From contig NC_035161.2 in the NCBI RefSeq assembly GCF_001659605.2, positions 28,691,691 to 28,755,690 on the forward strand: DNA of 64,000 bases, read 5' to 3'. This document shows, piece by piece, positions 47,347-58,430 of this stretch. Each line of letters begins with the position of its first letter. Position 1 is the first letter of the stretch. Under the pieces are notes generated by a model. That model made no database searches. It saw only the letters and a program-made list of their open reading frames with translations, and had not been told where the DNA came from. The stretch comes from Manihot esculenta (lineage: Eukaryota; Streptophyta; Magnoliopsida; Malpighiales; Euphorbiaceae). A program made the position numbers and the translations under genes.

Positions 47347-48129
47347 TCAGTTTGTCTTTGTCCGTTTGCGTTCACTTGCGTCATCTGTTACATCAGTATC
47401 ATTTACTTCATGTGCGCGTGTATTCAATTTCCCGGCTTCCAGAGGGAAGTTCAGTATGGCTTTGGAGCCTCGAAGCTTGAACGCGGCTCGATCATAGGCT
47501 TTGGCGGCTTCGATGGCTGTATCGAAGGATCCTAGCCACACACGTGTGCCTTTCCGGTTAGGGTCTCTTATCTCCGCTGCGTATTTTCCCCATGGTCTTT
47601 GACGAACTCCTCTGTAATGCCTTTTCACTTCAACGGCAGCAACGCTTGAGTAGCCATGCACCGTTTTGTGGTTTGGTTTATCAAATTGAATCCAGTCGGT
47701 TTTGCTAGGAAGTGAAACATTCGAGGAGGGCTTTCGACTCGCTTGAAACTGAAAGCTTGAATTCAGAGGAGAAGTTTGGGATTTTGATTCGAAATTAAGG
47801 AAATCATTAGAAGACAGAATTCCAAAACTGGTGGTTGAATCACTATAATTTGGAGTAGTGAAATTGATGATCTGAGGTTTAGCTTCGAATTCGAAAAAAT
47901 GAACACCAATACAGTCATCACGCAAGCAATCAGAAAAGGAAATGGCAGAGTGAGAGGTCGAAGTCTGGGTGCAGTCAGAGCAACACCGAGAGCTGGAAAG
48001 CTCGAGGTTCGTCGGAGAAGTGGCTAATGAAGAAGAGCTGCGAACAGGTGAGAAAGGATCATCAAATAAATCATCGAATAAATGTTGTTTGATGAGCTCC
48101 AAGGCAGATGCTACAGTTTCTACCGCCAT
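47347..48129 (-). CDS. AP2/ERF transcription factor, group IX (ERF5/ERF6-like), short C-terminus
   Basis: An intronless frame of 260 aa. The N-terminal motif [14 protein letters not shown] (about 7-20) and the segment [14 protein letters not shown] before the DNA-binding domain mark the group IX ERF5/6/104/105 lineage. The AP2/ERF domain (171-229) has [20 protein letters not shown] and [19 protein letters not shown], with the Ala and Asp that favour GCC-box DNA. The protein stops soon after the domain at SERKRTKTN. It lacks the C-terminal LTPS.W and PLSPLS elements of its paralogue at 54874-55821, and no remnant of them is visible past the stop. Group IX ERFs are ethylene/jasmonate and defence regulators, often targets of MAP kinases. 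Confidence 0.95.
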   Translation of the reverse strand: MAVETVASALELIKQHLFDDLFDDPFSPVRSSSSLATSPTNLELSSSRCCSDCTQTSTSHSAISFSDCLRDDCIGVHFFEFEAKPQIINFTTPNYSDSTTSFGILSSNDFLNFESKSQTSPLNSSFQFQASRKPSSNVSLPSKTDWIQFDKPNHKTVHGYSSVAAVEVKRHYRGVRQRPWGKYAAEIRDPNRKGTRVWLGSFDTAIEAAKAYDRAAFKLRGSKAILNFPLEAGKLNTRAHEVNDTDVTDDASERKRTKTN

Positions 48130-48240
48130 GGCTTTGAATTGTTGAAATCTTCTGGAAAGAAAGAAGAGTTTGAGTTTTGACTTTTGAAATGTTATGAGAT
48201 AAGGAGGATGAGAGTGGGAGACGTGAGTGATGAAGGAGTG

Positions 48241-48250
48241 TAATTTATAG
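48241..48250 (-). promoter_or_regulatory. TATA box of the 47347-48129 ERF gene
   Basis: CTATAAATTA on the minus strand, 112-121 nt upstream of the start codon. The second ERF gene has its TATA box at the same distance. Confidence 0.65.
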
Positions 48251-48259
48251 TCTACAGGT

Positions 48260-51200
48260 AGGAGATGAGAGGAATTCTCAAATCCAATTTGCCTTTCTCC
48301 CTCCAGTTGGGTTCATGTGGTTCTCTGTGGTCGATCTCATCCCTGCATTATCAGATCTAAATTATCCAATGGTACACCATGTGCCAGTTTTTAATTCTTG
48401 CTTAAGTTTTTTTCCTATTTTATTATAGATCAACTTTGGTGAAAATTTAAATTGGAGAGGAAAGAGTTAACTCATATGATGCCATGGATGCAAGGATTGA
48501 AAAGGCAGTGAAGATTGACATTTCATAAAAATGAATTTAACATTTGATAAGTCTTCAAGTCTCATGATATGGATAATTGACAATGGCATTAAAATAAATC
48601 ATAGACATAGGTAATTGCCTATGTCGTACATGATTAATAAATTAAATTAAAATGTAGAGTTTTTCAAATATTTGAATTTATCAAATTTAAACTCATAGGA
48701 AATATGATAAAGTCAAAATGCTTTATTATAATTAAAGACACACACACTTGGCTACAAATTAGAAAAATTAATCTCTTGTCCATTTCAACTCACAAGTCTT
48801 CCTCAAGGAAAAACTCAAAAATCAAAATTAATGAATGAATACTAACTTGTGCTGCACCAAAAGACTTGTCTGGGAATGCAAGACTTTGACAATTCTTATA
48901 TTGGAATTGTATTTTTTCTTTTTCATGTTTTCCTTAGATTACAAGATATATCATCCCAAAATAATGATATATTTTATCCTTTAGTTTGCGAAATATTTGG
49001 CTGGCTCTTAATTATATATACTTCCTCATTCCAATCTGTTTTTTTTTTTATTAAAAAAATATAATTAATGCAGGCAAAAGTAATAAATTTTATTATTCTT
49101 TTCATTACCAATTTATTACTAAATTTAATAATTTCCTTCTTTTCAAAATATATTAATAATTAAGAATATATTTAAAAGTTAATCACTAAAATATTATTTT
49201 AAAAAATGACACAATTTAAGACAAGTAAGAAAACTACTTTTATAGAATAGATAAAAATTAGTAATATTCTTGACATGTACACATACCCAGTTGCTGTCTA
49301 GTTATAAAAATCCTTTATTAATCACCATCAGCAGTGTGAACATTAACATAACACTCGTCACCACTAAGCCCAATTGCCTATATGTTTATGTCTATATATA
49401 TACACAGTCTAGAAAATTACTCAACCTAAAATTTTAAATTTGAGATTATTTAATTACAGATAATTTAATTTAATGACTTCAAATTTCTAAGAAGTACTAC
49501 GATTTTCCTTGTTTAAATGGTTTTATTTCTTAATCATTCCAAGAAGTGAAAGTATTTAATTTTTAACTGTACATTTATATAGCGGATCAATTCCTTAAGA
49601 GATAATAAAAAAATATTTCAATCAATATTTACTTCATTTATAAAAATTAAATTCTCAATCTCATTTAAAAAGAAATTAAATCACTCATCTCAATGTTTAT
49701 AGATATTTTTAAATATAACTTTAAAATTATAAATTTAATAAAATTATATTTAAAAATAATATTTTTTAAACAAATTAAATATTTATTAAATTACAATTAA
49801 AAATAAAATATTTTTTAACACATGCATACGGAAATGCATAATTGACTTGTGAACAAATATTTGCTATTTTATTTTATATTGAATTATTGAATTAATAAAT
49901 AGGAACAGTCAACTTTTTATATGAGAGGATTTGATACGTGTCAACAAATCAATAAAGCATTAACTTGTAGGTAAAAATCTTTTTAAAAAATGTTTTATGT
50001 GCTTAAAAATCAACCATATTATCATCGTTTACTTGTAAATATTGGAGATGGCTTGGAACTTCGAGCAATTATTCTTTAAAAAAATAAAAAATAAAAAATA
50101 AAAACCTATTAATAATTCAAATAATTTTATTTTCACATGCCCAAAAATATATTATTATAAAAAATAAATTTAAAAACTATTATTTTATATTTTGATTTAA
50201 AAATAATTAATATTATTTAATCAATGTATAGTGAAATTGAAAATTATAGTTAAAAAACGGTTGCGTATTGATGCCATTAATTTCCAGATGATGGGTCGTA
50301 CCCTTTGTACATGACTATGACTCCACGTCTTTTAGACCTTGATGATTTAAAAATATATATATATATTTCAAAAATTTATAGTCAATATGATTATATATAT
50401 TATTTAGGTCATCCAAACAAAGCACATATATGTACGTACGAGGACGGGAGGTGAGAACCGATAATGACAGATTAACACAAAAAATTGAATAAACAACAAG
50501 TCTATTTTAACCCAAAAAAAGAAAAATCAGAGTATTAAATTAAAGTTTTCTCACGTAAGATTATTGTCTTGTTTGCTTATCACTTAAATTAATATATTTT
50601 AAAAAAAATTATAATAATAAAGTTGTTTCATTTTAATAAAGATAATTTATTATTTTATTAAAATTTAAAAATTAATAAATATTAATTTTATCAATTCACG
50701 TGTTCCAAACGATTATTTTGAAACGAAAGGATTACGAATTTAGACGGAAGAGAAAGTGAGAGATTTAAGTATTGGATCGCTAAAATAGAGAGATAGAAGT
50801 GTTAATTACGTTAAATCTCAGAAACTAAGAAATAATTTTTTTATAATTAATTTATGTGTATTACATCATTATTAATAAATTATACAATTAGTTTAAAATT
50901 TTCAATGAATTAATTTTAGCGTGTATTTATATAGGAAACGGCTTCCGTGGCGAAGGATGCAGTATGATTGACTCTCTCTTCTTCTCTACATTGCCAAACC
51001 ATGCAACATTACGTGTGATTTTTTTTTTTTTTTCAAAAGAAAAATCCTTGATTAAGTATGGATTGAAAATTGAATAGGTGTGAACTATATCTATATGACC
51101 CTTCTTGGATGATCAAATCAACATCGATTAGAAATTCAAATATATTCCATTCACATTCAGAATTTTATTAAAATATAAAATATTAAATAAAATTTGATAT

Positions 51201-52067
51201 CGATAAAATTACTATAATATAAATTAATTTTTTTAATATGTTAATTATTTATTATTTACAAACATTTTAATCAAATATTTAATTGTATAAAATTTAAATT
51301 TTTATAAATTTAAAATAGCTTATATTAACATGTAAATATATTTAAATAAATTTAAAAAATTTTAAATTCTATTGTAAGTGCATTTTATTAAATCTAAAAA
51401 ATTTTAAATTTTACTTTTTCAATTTTCAATTTAAAAAAAATTAAATAGCTTATAAAAAATAATTAATTAATCTATTTCTATAATGATAAATTTATTTAAT
51501 GAAAAGATAATGGTGATATTAAAGTAATTATGAGAGATAAATAATAATTTAATGAAATTAAAATAGATTTAATTATAATTTATATGATTTATTTTTCCTT
51601 TTTGCTGTGAGCAAGAAAATCTTTAACGAAGACGGAATTGGATAAAGGGATAACATGTTAAGTTCACATCGAAGATGGAAAAAATTATAATTTAATTTTT
51701 ATATTATGAAAAGGTTGGTGGTATTTTGGTTTAAAAAAAATTAAAATATTTTTTATATTTTAAAAAATTTAATAATTAATTATTTCAATAATTTTATTTA
51801 TTTTATATTATAAAAAATTTAAAATATTTTTAATATAAAAAGAGTAATTAATAAATTTTTTATAAAATTAAAAAATCAATTAATAATTTTTTAAAATCAT
51901 ATAAATTAAATAATAAATATTTAATAATTCATTTAAAAAATAAATATTTAATAATTAAAATTAACAAAAAATAATTAATAATATTATAATATATTTTTTA
52001 AAATTTAAAAATTAACTAATAAATTTTTTCGAAATTAAATTGTAAATTTTCATTAATCAATTATCTC

Positions 52068-52136
<69 letters not shown>

Positions 52137-52870
52137 GTCTTATCAAATTCACTTCTTTTTCCGTCCAATTGCAAACTTCGTTTTCAAATAATTTCAAATT
52201 ATAATTTATTTATTATAATCAGTGAACTATTTTGGTAGTTCGTACATCTTTTATTTAGTAATAATATTAAAAATATATTTTAAAACTGTATTATTATAAT
52301 TAATTGTAAAAATATTAAATTCAGTAATAAAGAGAATGGCAGAAAGAAATTCTCAGATCGGTAATATTAGTGGTGAAAAGAAGGAAAGGAGAAAGAAATA
52401 AAATATTAAATGAGTTTAGGTAATAAAAGCATAGGGATTTGAAGGATATTGAGAATTTTTATTGATAAAGGTATTTAAAAAAAAATTAGTATTTTTTGAT
52501 GAAATTAAATTTTAAAAATTAAAGTATTGAATTTTAAAAATAAAATGATAAATTTATAAATTATATCATACTTCAAGGACTGGAAAAATTTTTTTCCTTA
52601 AAACAATTAATTGGCTTGGCGTTTCTATTTCTTTCTTTTTTTAGAAAAAAGAAATCTAGCAACTGAATTGGTCCCCTCTACTCACGTGCACACAAGGGTA
52701 CCGCCGCCGACAGTGCAAGAGTAAATTATGGTGTTGATTAGGCAGGAATTCCGGGGTATTTAAATGAAGGAAGCAACATAAACAAATGAAGTGGGTATTT
52801 AATTCAATACTTGAATAATGAATTCGCCTAGCAGCCGATAAACGTTAAAATAAGATGTTTAGTTTAATTT
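48260..52870. other. AT-rich intergenic DNA between the two ERF genes (part 1)
   Basis: The first ~120 bases after the ERF TATA box are promoter-like. The rest is A/T-rich with no conserved frame, a (TA)n tract at 52073-52133, and a GC-richer patch near 52600-52800 without a gene. Confidence 0.5.
52073..52133. repeat. (AT)30 microsatellite
   Basis: About 61 bases of uninterrupted alternating A and T, the longest simple repeat in the window. It is likely polymorphic and could extrude a cruciform. Confidence 0.95.
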
Positions 52871-52949
52871 ATAAAAATTAGTATATAAATACTTATTATT
52901 ATTATCAAAAAAATTACATTATTAAAAAAATTATCAGTGATAATAAGAA

Positions 52950-53235
52950 ATTTTAATGCTTATTTTTTTATTTAATTCGTTGTTTAAAATTCTATCGCTA
53001 ATTTTTTTTTTTTTTATGAATATGAAATCTGTCGAAAATATTTACAATGAATTTTCGATGGATTATTTTATCGAAAACGGTAGTAATAAATTTTATTTAT
53101 CGCTAAATGTGTCGGAAACATTTAGCGACGGAAAATATTCGTCGAAAATTTATCAAAACATATTAAGTATTAAGACCATTTTAATAAAATTTGTCTCTAA
53201 TCCGTTGAAAAATTATTTATATTTTTAATAATATT
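52950..53235. repeat. Possible transposon remnant with TTTAGCGAC motifs
   Basis: This contains repeated TCGAAAAT / ATTTTCGA pieces and a perfect 10-bp inverted repeat, TCGCTAAATG (53100-53109) and CATTTAGCGA (53119-53128), with a 9-base loop. TTTAGCGACGG-type motifs recur in many plant DNA-transposon-derived repeats. The open frame across it is repeat-derived and not called as a gene. Boundaries unknown. Confidence 0.35.
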
Positions 53236-54873
53236 CATTATCGTTAATGATATCCTGAGACTCAAGTAGGCTCAAAGTGTATTTTTAAAAATTTAGTTTG
53301 GTATTTTTTCTTTTTGCTTTCTTTATTCATTTTCTCTTTTATTCTCTAATAATATGTAACCGCCATTCTTCGGGATAAGTTGATATAATTTAAAAAAGTC
53401 ATTCAGTTAAAGGCATAATAAATCCATAAATTTATTCAATCTCCTCTAAAATAAACATAGTTTGAAAAAATCATTCAGGATGAGCCGATGTATATGAGAA
53501 AGATACTATTGAAATTCCTTATTATGAAATCTCGTATCAGAAGATCCAAAACCATACACTTTCCCTTTATTGCTCTAAAAATTTCAATCCATTTATCTGC
53601 ATCAAAAGCAACTAGCTTTCAAAATTGTCATCAATATTCTCGATAATAACACTTAAATAAATTTTTTTAAAAAAATATAATAAATATTTTATTAATTATA
53701 TATGACTAATAATAATATAAATATTATATATTAAAATACAAATAAATATTCAGGTAACAATATCATCACTTTAACAAACATGTTATGATAGGTAAATTAA
53801 ATTATATTAAAATTTTTTAAAAAAATACTAAAGATTTTTTGAGTGTTCTTTTAATTTTTCTAACAGATTATTTGTCGTTAATATATAAAAAATATGTAAT
53901 TATATTATTTATTACAAATCTACTGCTCGTGCGGTCACTAATTATTTTTTCAATAAAAATAAAATTCATCGCAAATATCTTGGTGTTTATAGTGTCATTT
54001 ACGATTGTAGTTAGCTTTAGTTTGTATTGATAAAGTTAGTAAGACTAATTATCATGTAATTTGCATGCGATAAGCTTATTCATATTAGCTGTATACATAA
54101 GCTTAGCTTTATTAGAACTAAGATTAAAAGACATAGTATTCATAAATTCCTTGTTTAAAATCAAAATTTTATAAGAATTTAATTTTTTTAAATTATTTTT
54201 TTTAGTTAAAATAATTTTTTTAATTTATAAATTTTTATTTATTAAAAAAATTATATATAATTTTATAAGAATTTATTTGAATATATTTTTGTAAAAATAA
54301 ATCATAGTAAACGAATAGAAAGTGTTTAAGAGAAGGAATGGAATTCAAAACCTGTGCTATACAGGTGGAGGAAAAACTATACTTCTCCAATTTATAAAGC
54401 CCTGCCTCCTTTTTTTTTCCAATGGCAACAACAGCATCAGTCTGCTTGTCATGGAATTACAAAATGAAGAAAGAAAGATAGAATTTTGGATTTGTGGTTT
54501 AAAGAAGTTTGGACACAAACAGCAAATTATGTTAAAAAGTAAGGACAAACAAAGCATCATGCAACTGCAAGACATGCAAAAGCTAGATTTGTAAGACTAG
54601 CTTTAGAGACTACTGTGGAAGTGTTATTCGGAGCCTAATATTTACGATCGTAAGAAACCGAAACAATTTAGAACTATATGATACTTTTATTATTAATTTT
54701 TTTATAATATAATTATTAAATACTTAAAAATTTATAAATTATAATTATTAAATTCCGACAAGGTTTAAATTGTTATACATTATAAGTCATTGTCTAAAAT
54801 TTAACCATGAAAAATCATATAATGGGTAAAATTATGTACTCCACCAAGTACAAATGTAAACTGCCGTTTAATT
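53236..54873. other. Intergenic DNA between the two ERF genes (part 2)
   Basis: A/T-rich. A plus-strand open frame at 54322-54594 is short and unlike known proteins. The sequence nearest 54873 should be the 3' UTR of the second ERF gene. Confidence 0.45.
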
Positions 54874-55821
54874 TTATATAACCATAAGCTGAGGACATCC
54901 TAACGGCCGATGAGCAGATAACGGAGACAACGGCATTATCTCTTTCAAATCGCAACTGTCCCAAATTGCCGTCCACTTCGACGGCGTCAACGGAACGTCC
55001 ACCTCAGATTCCTCTCTCCTCACGACCTTTTTTGCTTCTCTCTCTGTACCCGCACTTTCTCTGGCTCTTTTACGTTCGTTTCCCTCATTGGCGCGTGTGT
55101 TCAACTTCCCAGCTAACAAAGGAAAGTTGAGAATGGCTTTGGAGCCGCGCAGCTTGAATGCTGCTCGGTCGTAGGCTTCGGCGGCTTCGATTGCTGTGTC
55201 GAAGGTCCCCAGCCATACACGTGCGCCCTTTCGGTTCGGGTCTCGGATCTCCGCTGCATATTTGCCCCACGGCCTCTGTCGGACTCCTCTGTAATGCCTT
55301 TTCTCTTCACCACCAGCAACGCCTTCGACCGGTTTTTGGTTTGGGTTACCAAATTGAATCCATTCGGTTTTTCTAGGGAGTGAGATTTTCAGAGATGGAT
55401 TTCGGTTTACTTTAGACTTCGATTCCAAGTCGCAGAAGTCGTGCTTGGATTGTGAAAAGACTTTCGTTTCTGATCCAAATCCGAAATTCTGAAGCACTTG
55501 AATTCGAGGTTTTGGTTCAAATTCAAAACTGGTGGTTGAATCACTGGATTTTGCACTGCTGAAATCGATGATTTGTGGTTTAGCTTCGAAATCGAAAAAA
55601 TCATCATCATTAATACTGTTAATATTAAAATAATCAGCGATTGAGAAGCCTGAGTCGATACTCGAAGCCCGGGAGCACTCATACTCCATATTTACATTAT
55701 CAATTAGAGAGGTGGTAGCAGTAGAAGATGAACACGAGCTACCAACAGGGGAGAGAAGATCACCGAATAAATGCTGTTTGATGAGCTCCAAGGCAGATTC
55801 TACATGGGTTTGCGTCTCCAT
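54874..55821 (-). CDS. AP2/ERF transcription factor, group IX (ERF5/ERF6-like), full length
   Basis: An intronless frame of 315 aa. The N-terminus has [19 protein letters not shown], then an acidic middle with [34 protein letters not shown], and the AP2/ERF domain (176-234: [39 protein letters not shown]). The C-terminal [19 protein letters not shown] and [13 protein letters not shown] segments match the conserved C-terminus of ERF5/ERF6-type proteins; PLSPLS is the family's putative MAP-kinase site. It is a nuclear GCC-box binding regulator of stress responses by family knowledge. It is the paralogue of the gene at 47347-48129, same strand, 6.7 kb away. This copy has the complete architecture. 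Confidence 0.96.
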   Translation of the reverse strand: METQTHVESALELIKQHLFGDLLSPVGSSCSSSTATTSLIDNVNMEYECSRASSIDSGFSIADYFNINSINDDDFFDFEAKPQIIDFSSAKSSDSTTSFEFEPKPRIQVLQNFGFGSETKVFSQSKHDFCDLESKSKVNRNPSLKISLPRKTEWIQFGNPNQKPVEGVAGGEEKRHYRGVRQRPWGKYAAEIRDPNRKGARVWLGTFDTAIEAAEAYDRAAFKLRGSKAILNFPLLAGKLNTRANEGNERKRARESAGTEREAKKVVRREESEVDVPLTPSKWTAIWDSCDLKEIMPLSPLSAHRPLGCPQLMVI

Positions 55822-55930
55822 GACTGCTTTAAAGAAGATATGAAGCTCAATTCAATGGAGGAGATGGTGGTTTGAAATGTTGAGGAAGGATAAGCGAGGA
55901 AAGATGAGAGTAGAAGATGGAGTGATAAGG

Positions 55931-55940
55931 CTATATATAG
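55931..55940 (-). promoter_or_regulatory. TATA box of the 54874-55821 ERF gene
   Basis: CTATATATAG, 110-119 nt upstream of the start codon, matching the spacing in the paralogous gene. Confidence 0.65.
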
Positions 55941-55949
55941 ATTGGAGAA

Positions 55950-57429
55950 TTGGAGATGTTTCAGATGGAGCTTCTGACCCAGGAAGGAAGGAAGGAAGAA
56001 ACCTCTCTCTATCTCTCTCTTCACATATTGAAGCTTATTGGTTTCTTACCACACACCATTGGATGATTTTTTATGAGAATCGGACGCTTGATGTTCAAGG
56101 CAAGTTTAAATTTATGTCTTGTCTTATTCTGCTTCCATTGTTGATTTGAATTTTATTATTATATATCTCTTCTTTGGATTTATTTCTACCTTCATGGTTG
56201 CTTCCAAAAGTGCAATTGTGTGTAGAACATATCATACAAACAGAGAGTTGGCTAAGTAAATTTATTAAAAAATTTGATTAGGGAAAGATTGGATAAAATA
56301 AACTAATAATGAGATTACCAATTCACTGTACTAGGAATGGTTCCTTGGAAATGCTTTATGATTTGGTCAGAGAATTTTTTATTAACGGGTAAGCATTATT
56401 TTATTATTAGAATTATTAAAAGATTCTAATTCTAGAAAGAAAACTTAAGCATAAAGTTCAAGCAAATTGTGAGTTTTTTCTTATAAAATGGAAAGGGTTT
56501 TAGTTTCGAATCTCGTGAATATTTCTTAGACCTTATCAATTTATTTATCCAACAAGCCAAACTTAGCTCCTCAGAGGTAGCTCTTGATTTGGTCTACAAT
56601 TGTCTTAATAATGAAAGAGGTTCGTCAGTTTATATGTTCATATTTAAAAAAAAAATAATTCTTATACTCATGTATCCATACATGGTTTGTTAAAATATTA
56701 AAAGAGTCAAGCTTTCTTAATCTGTTTCAAATTATTTGAACATAAGATCCAAATATGGCTATCAAGTATAACGACAAAAATATGTTAAAAATTTTAGTTA
56801 TATTCCCAGGCCAATTTAACAAGACAAGAAATGGGGGAAAAAATCAATGTCCATTTTGTTTCTTTTATTCTTTTGTTTTATTTATTTCTCAGTGCTTTAG
56901 CTGGCCAGACCTGGAATTACAAAAAAACTGGTTTGCATTGCACTCAAGCTTTTGTGAGGTAGTAGGGCCAATGGATATAACTGAAAAGATCAGAAGAGGT
57001 CAATTGTTGCAGTTGGTTTAATTATTTTAGGTCTTCCATCTTCTGACATCTCACCTACTTCTATTATTCTATGCAAACATAATAATTTGAAAATGTCAGA
57101 GTGTAATTTGTTCTCTGGATGAAAGCCGGTAATGAACCAAGTCCAAGAGCTTTTTTTGTCCCCTTAACTGAAAAATGGTCCGGGGTTTTGCTCCTTCTAA
57201 GCATGAGTGACTAACAATATAATCGAATTATATGACTATGAACTGTGGTGCAGCATGTTAATGAATTGTATGAGAAGTGACTATAATAAAGATGGTAATA
57301 TATAGAATTATTCCTTTAGGTACTCATTATTTTTGTTTTACTTCGTTTTTAGCTAAATGGTATCTACTATCTAGTTATCTCACAGACGTGTGAAAGATAC
57401 ATATTCTGTTCACTGGCTGACTAAATTCA
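55950..57429. other. Intergenic DNA upstream of the second ERF gene
   Basis: A CT-repeat leader-like stretch (about 56000-56020) and mixed-composition DNA. Open frames such as 56755-57021 show no family resemblance. Nothing called. Confidence 0.4.
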
Positions 57430-58430
57430 TTCATCAGCCATTACTGCTCTTTCTAGATGGGAGAATGGGCTTCAGCAAATGAACCACCCAGAAGTATTTG
57501 ACCATGTCTATGATTTTCAGATAAACTACAACCTCATTTTGATAGTAAAATAATTTGAAAGTACTCTCTTCTGGAAAGACATTTGATGCTATTATCAGAT
57601 AGACTCCTGGGCTTGAGCATTGTTTTACTTTGTCCATTGAACTTGATCAACTGATTTCTCGTCTACTGTCTAAAGTTCAGTTGTGTTCTTAAATATATTA
57701 TGCACTTGGGAGCAGTTGTGTTCTCATTCAAGCCGGGTAATCTACATAAAATCTTCATATTCCATCTATTTTTGGGACCAATTATCACCGGGGATGAGTA
57801 GGGACATTGACTTGCCCGAATGATCCCTTTTTTGAGCTTTGTCTGGCATTGTTGCTTAATTTCATCCTTCTAGCTATGAGGATATCGGAATGGGTGAACC
57901 ACACTGAGCCAGCGTCGCTTCCAAGTGTATTCAATGGTCATGGACTGATTGGGAGGGAGTACTTCCAGGTTCTTGAATGATTTGGGCATAACGAGTCACA
58001 TCTGTAATTCTTTTCCCTGTTTAGTGGCTGCAATCATCATCAATTTTGACTGCCAGGTCCGTATCACCAATACCTGCACTGTATTTTCTTTCCTTGAAAC
58101 TTTAGATTGCATGATCATAGCCGATGCATCCATAAGTGATTGGACGTGACAAGTCTGTTACCCCTCAAATAACATCATAATCGGCCAGAGGAAGGACAAA
58201 GAAACTAATGACAAATGGATGGCCCAACCCATAACAATACCCCATTACAATGTCCCAAACTTCTGATGTTGTTCCCATTGGCAATTGTACCCGTTATCCT
58301 TGGTTCATTTGAGATTTCCACCGGAGTTTGGCCATTACCTGCATAAAGGCCACAATTGTTTCATTTCAGAGTTCGAACCAGAAAGAAAATGCAAGTTCAA
58401 AGCTTACTGAATTTTTCCTTTGGTTCCCAC
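57430..58430 (-). pseudogene. Decayed Ty3/Gypsy pol remnant (protease to reverse transcriptase)
   Basis: Reading the minus strand across frames, recognisable pieces follow the usual pol order. A protease-region block GTIANGNNIRSLGHC (about 58300-58245) is followed by VLPLADYDVI*G (about 58190-58150). Then comes WMHRL-LKFQGKKI (about 58130-58080), IIQEPGS-P and an IHLEA piece (about 57980-57925). Next is VVHPFRYPHS*KDEIKQQ running into KLKKGIIRASQCPYSSPV (about 57905-57790), the N-terminal hallmark of gypsy RT. A weak continuation may lie at 57637-57434. Stops and frameshifts are frequent and no LTR is visible, so it is an old fossil. Confidence 0.6.

Noticed and set aside
52956..53228. 90-codon plus-strand frame
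   Set aside because: Lies across a repeat with inverted TCGCTAAATG motifs and is Phe/Ile/Asn-rich as expected from AT-rich DNA.
54322..54594. 90-codon plus-strand frame near the second ERF gene
   Set aside because: No family resemblance, mirrored by an open frame on the opposite strand, and no promoter or splice context.
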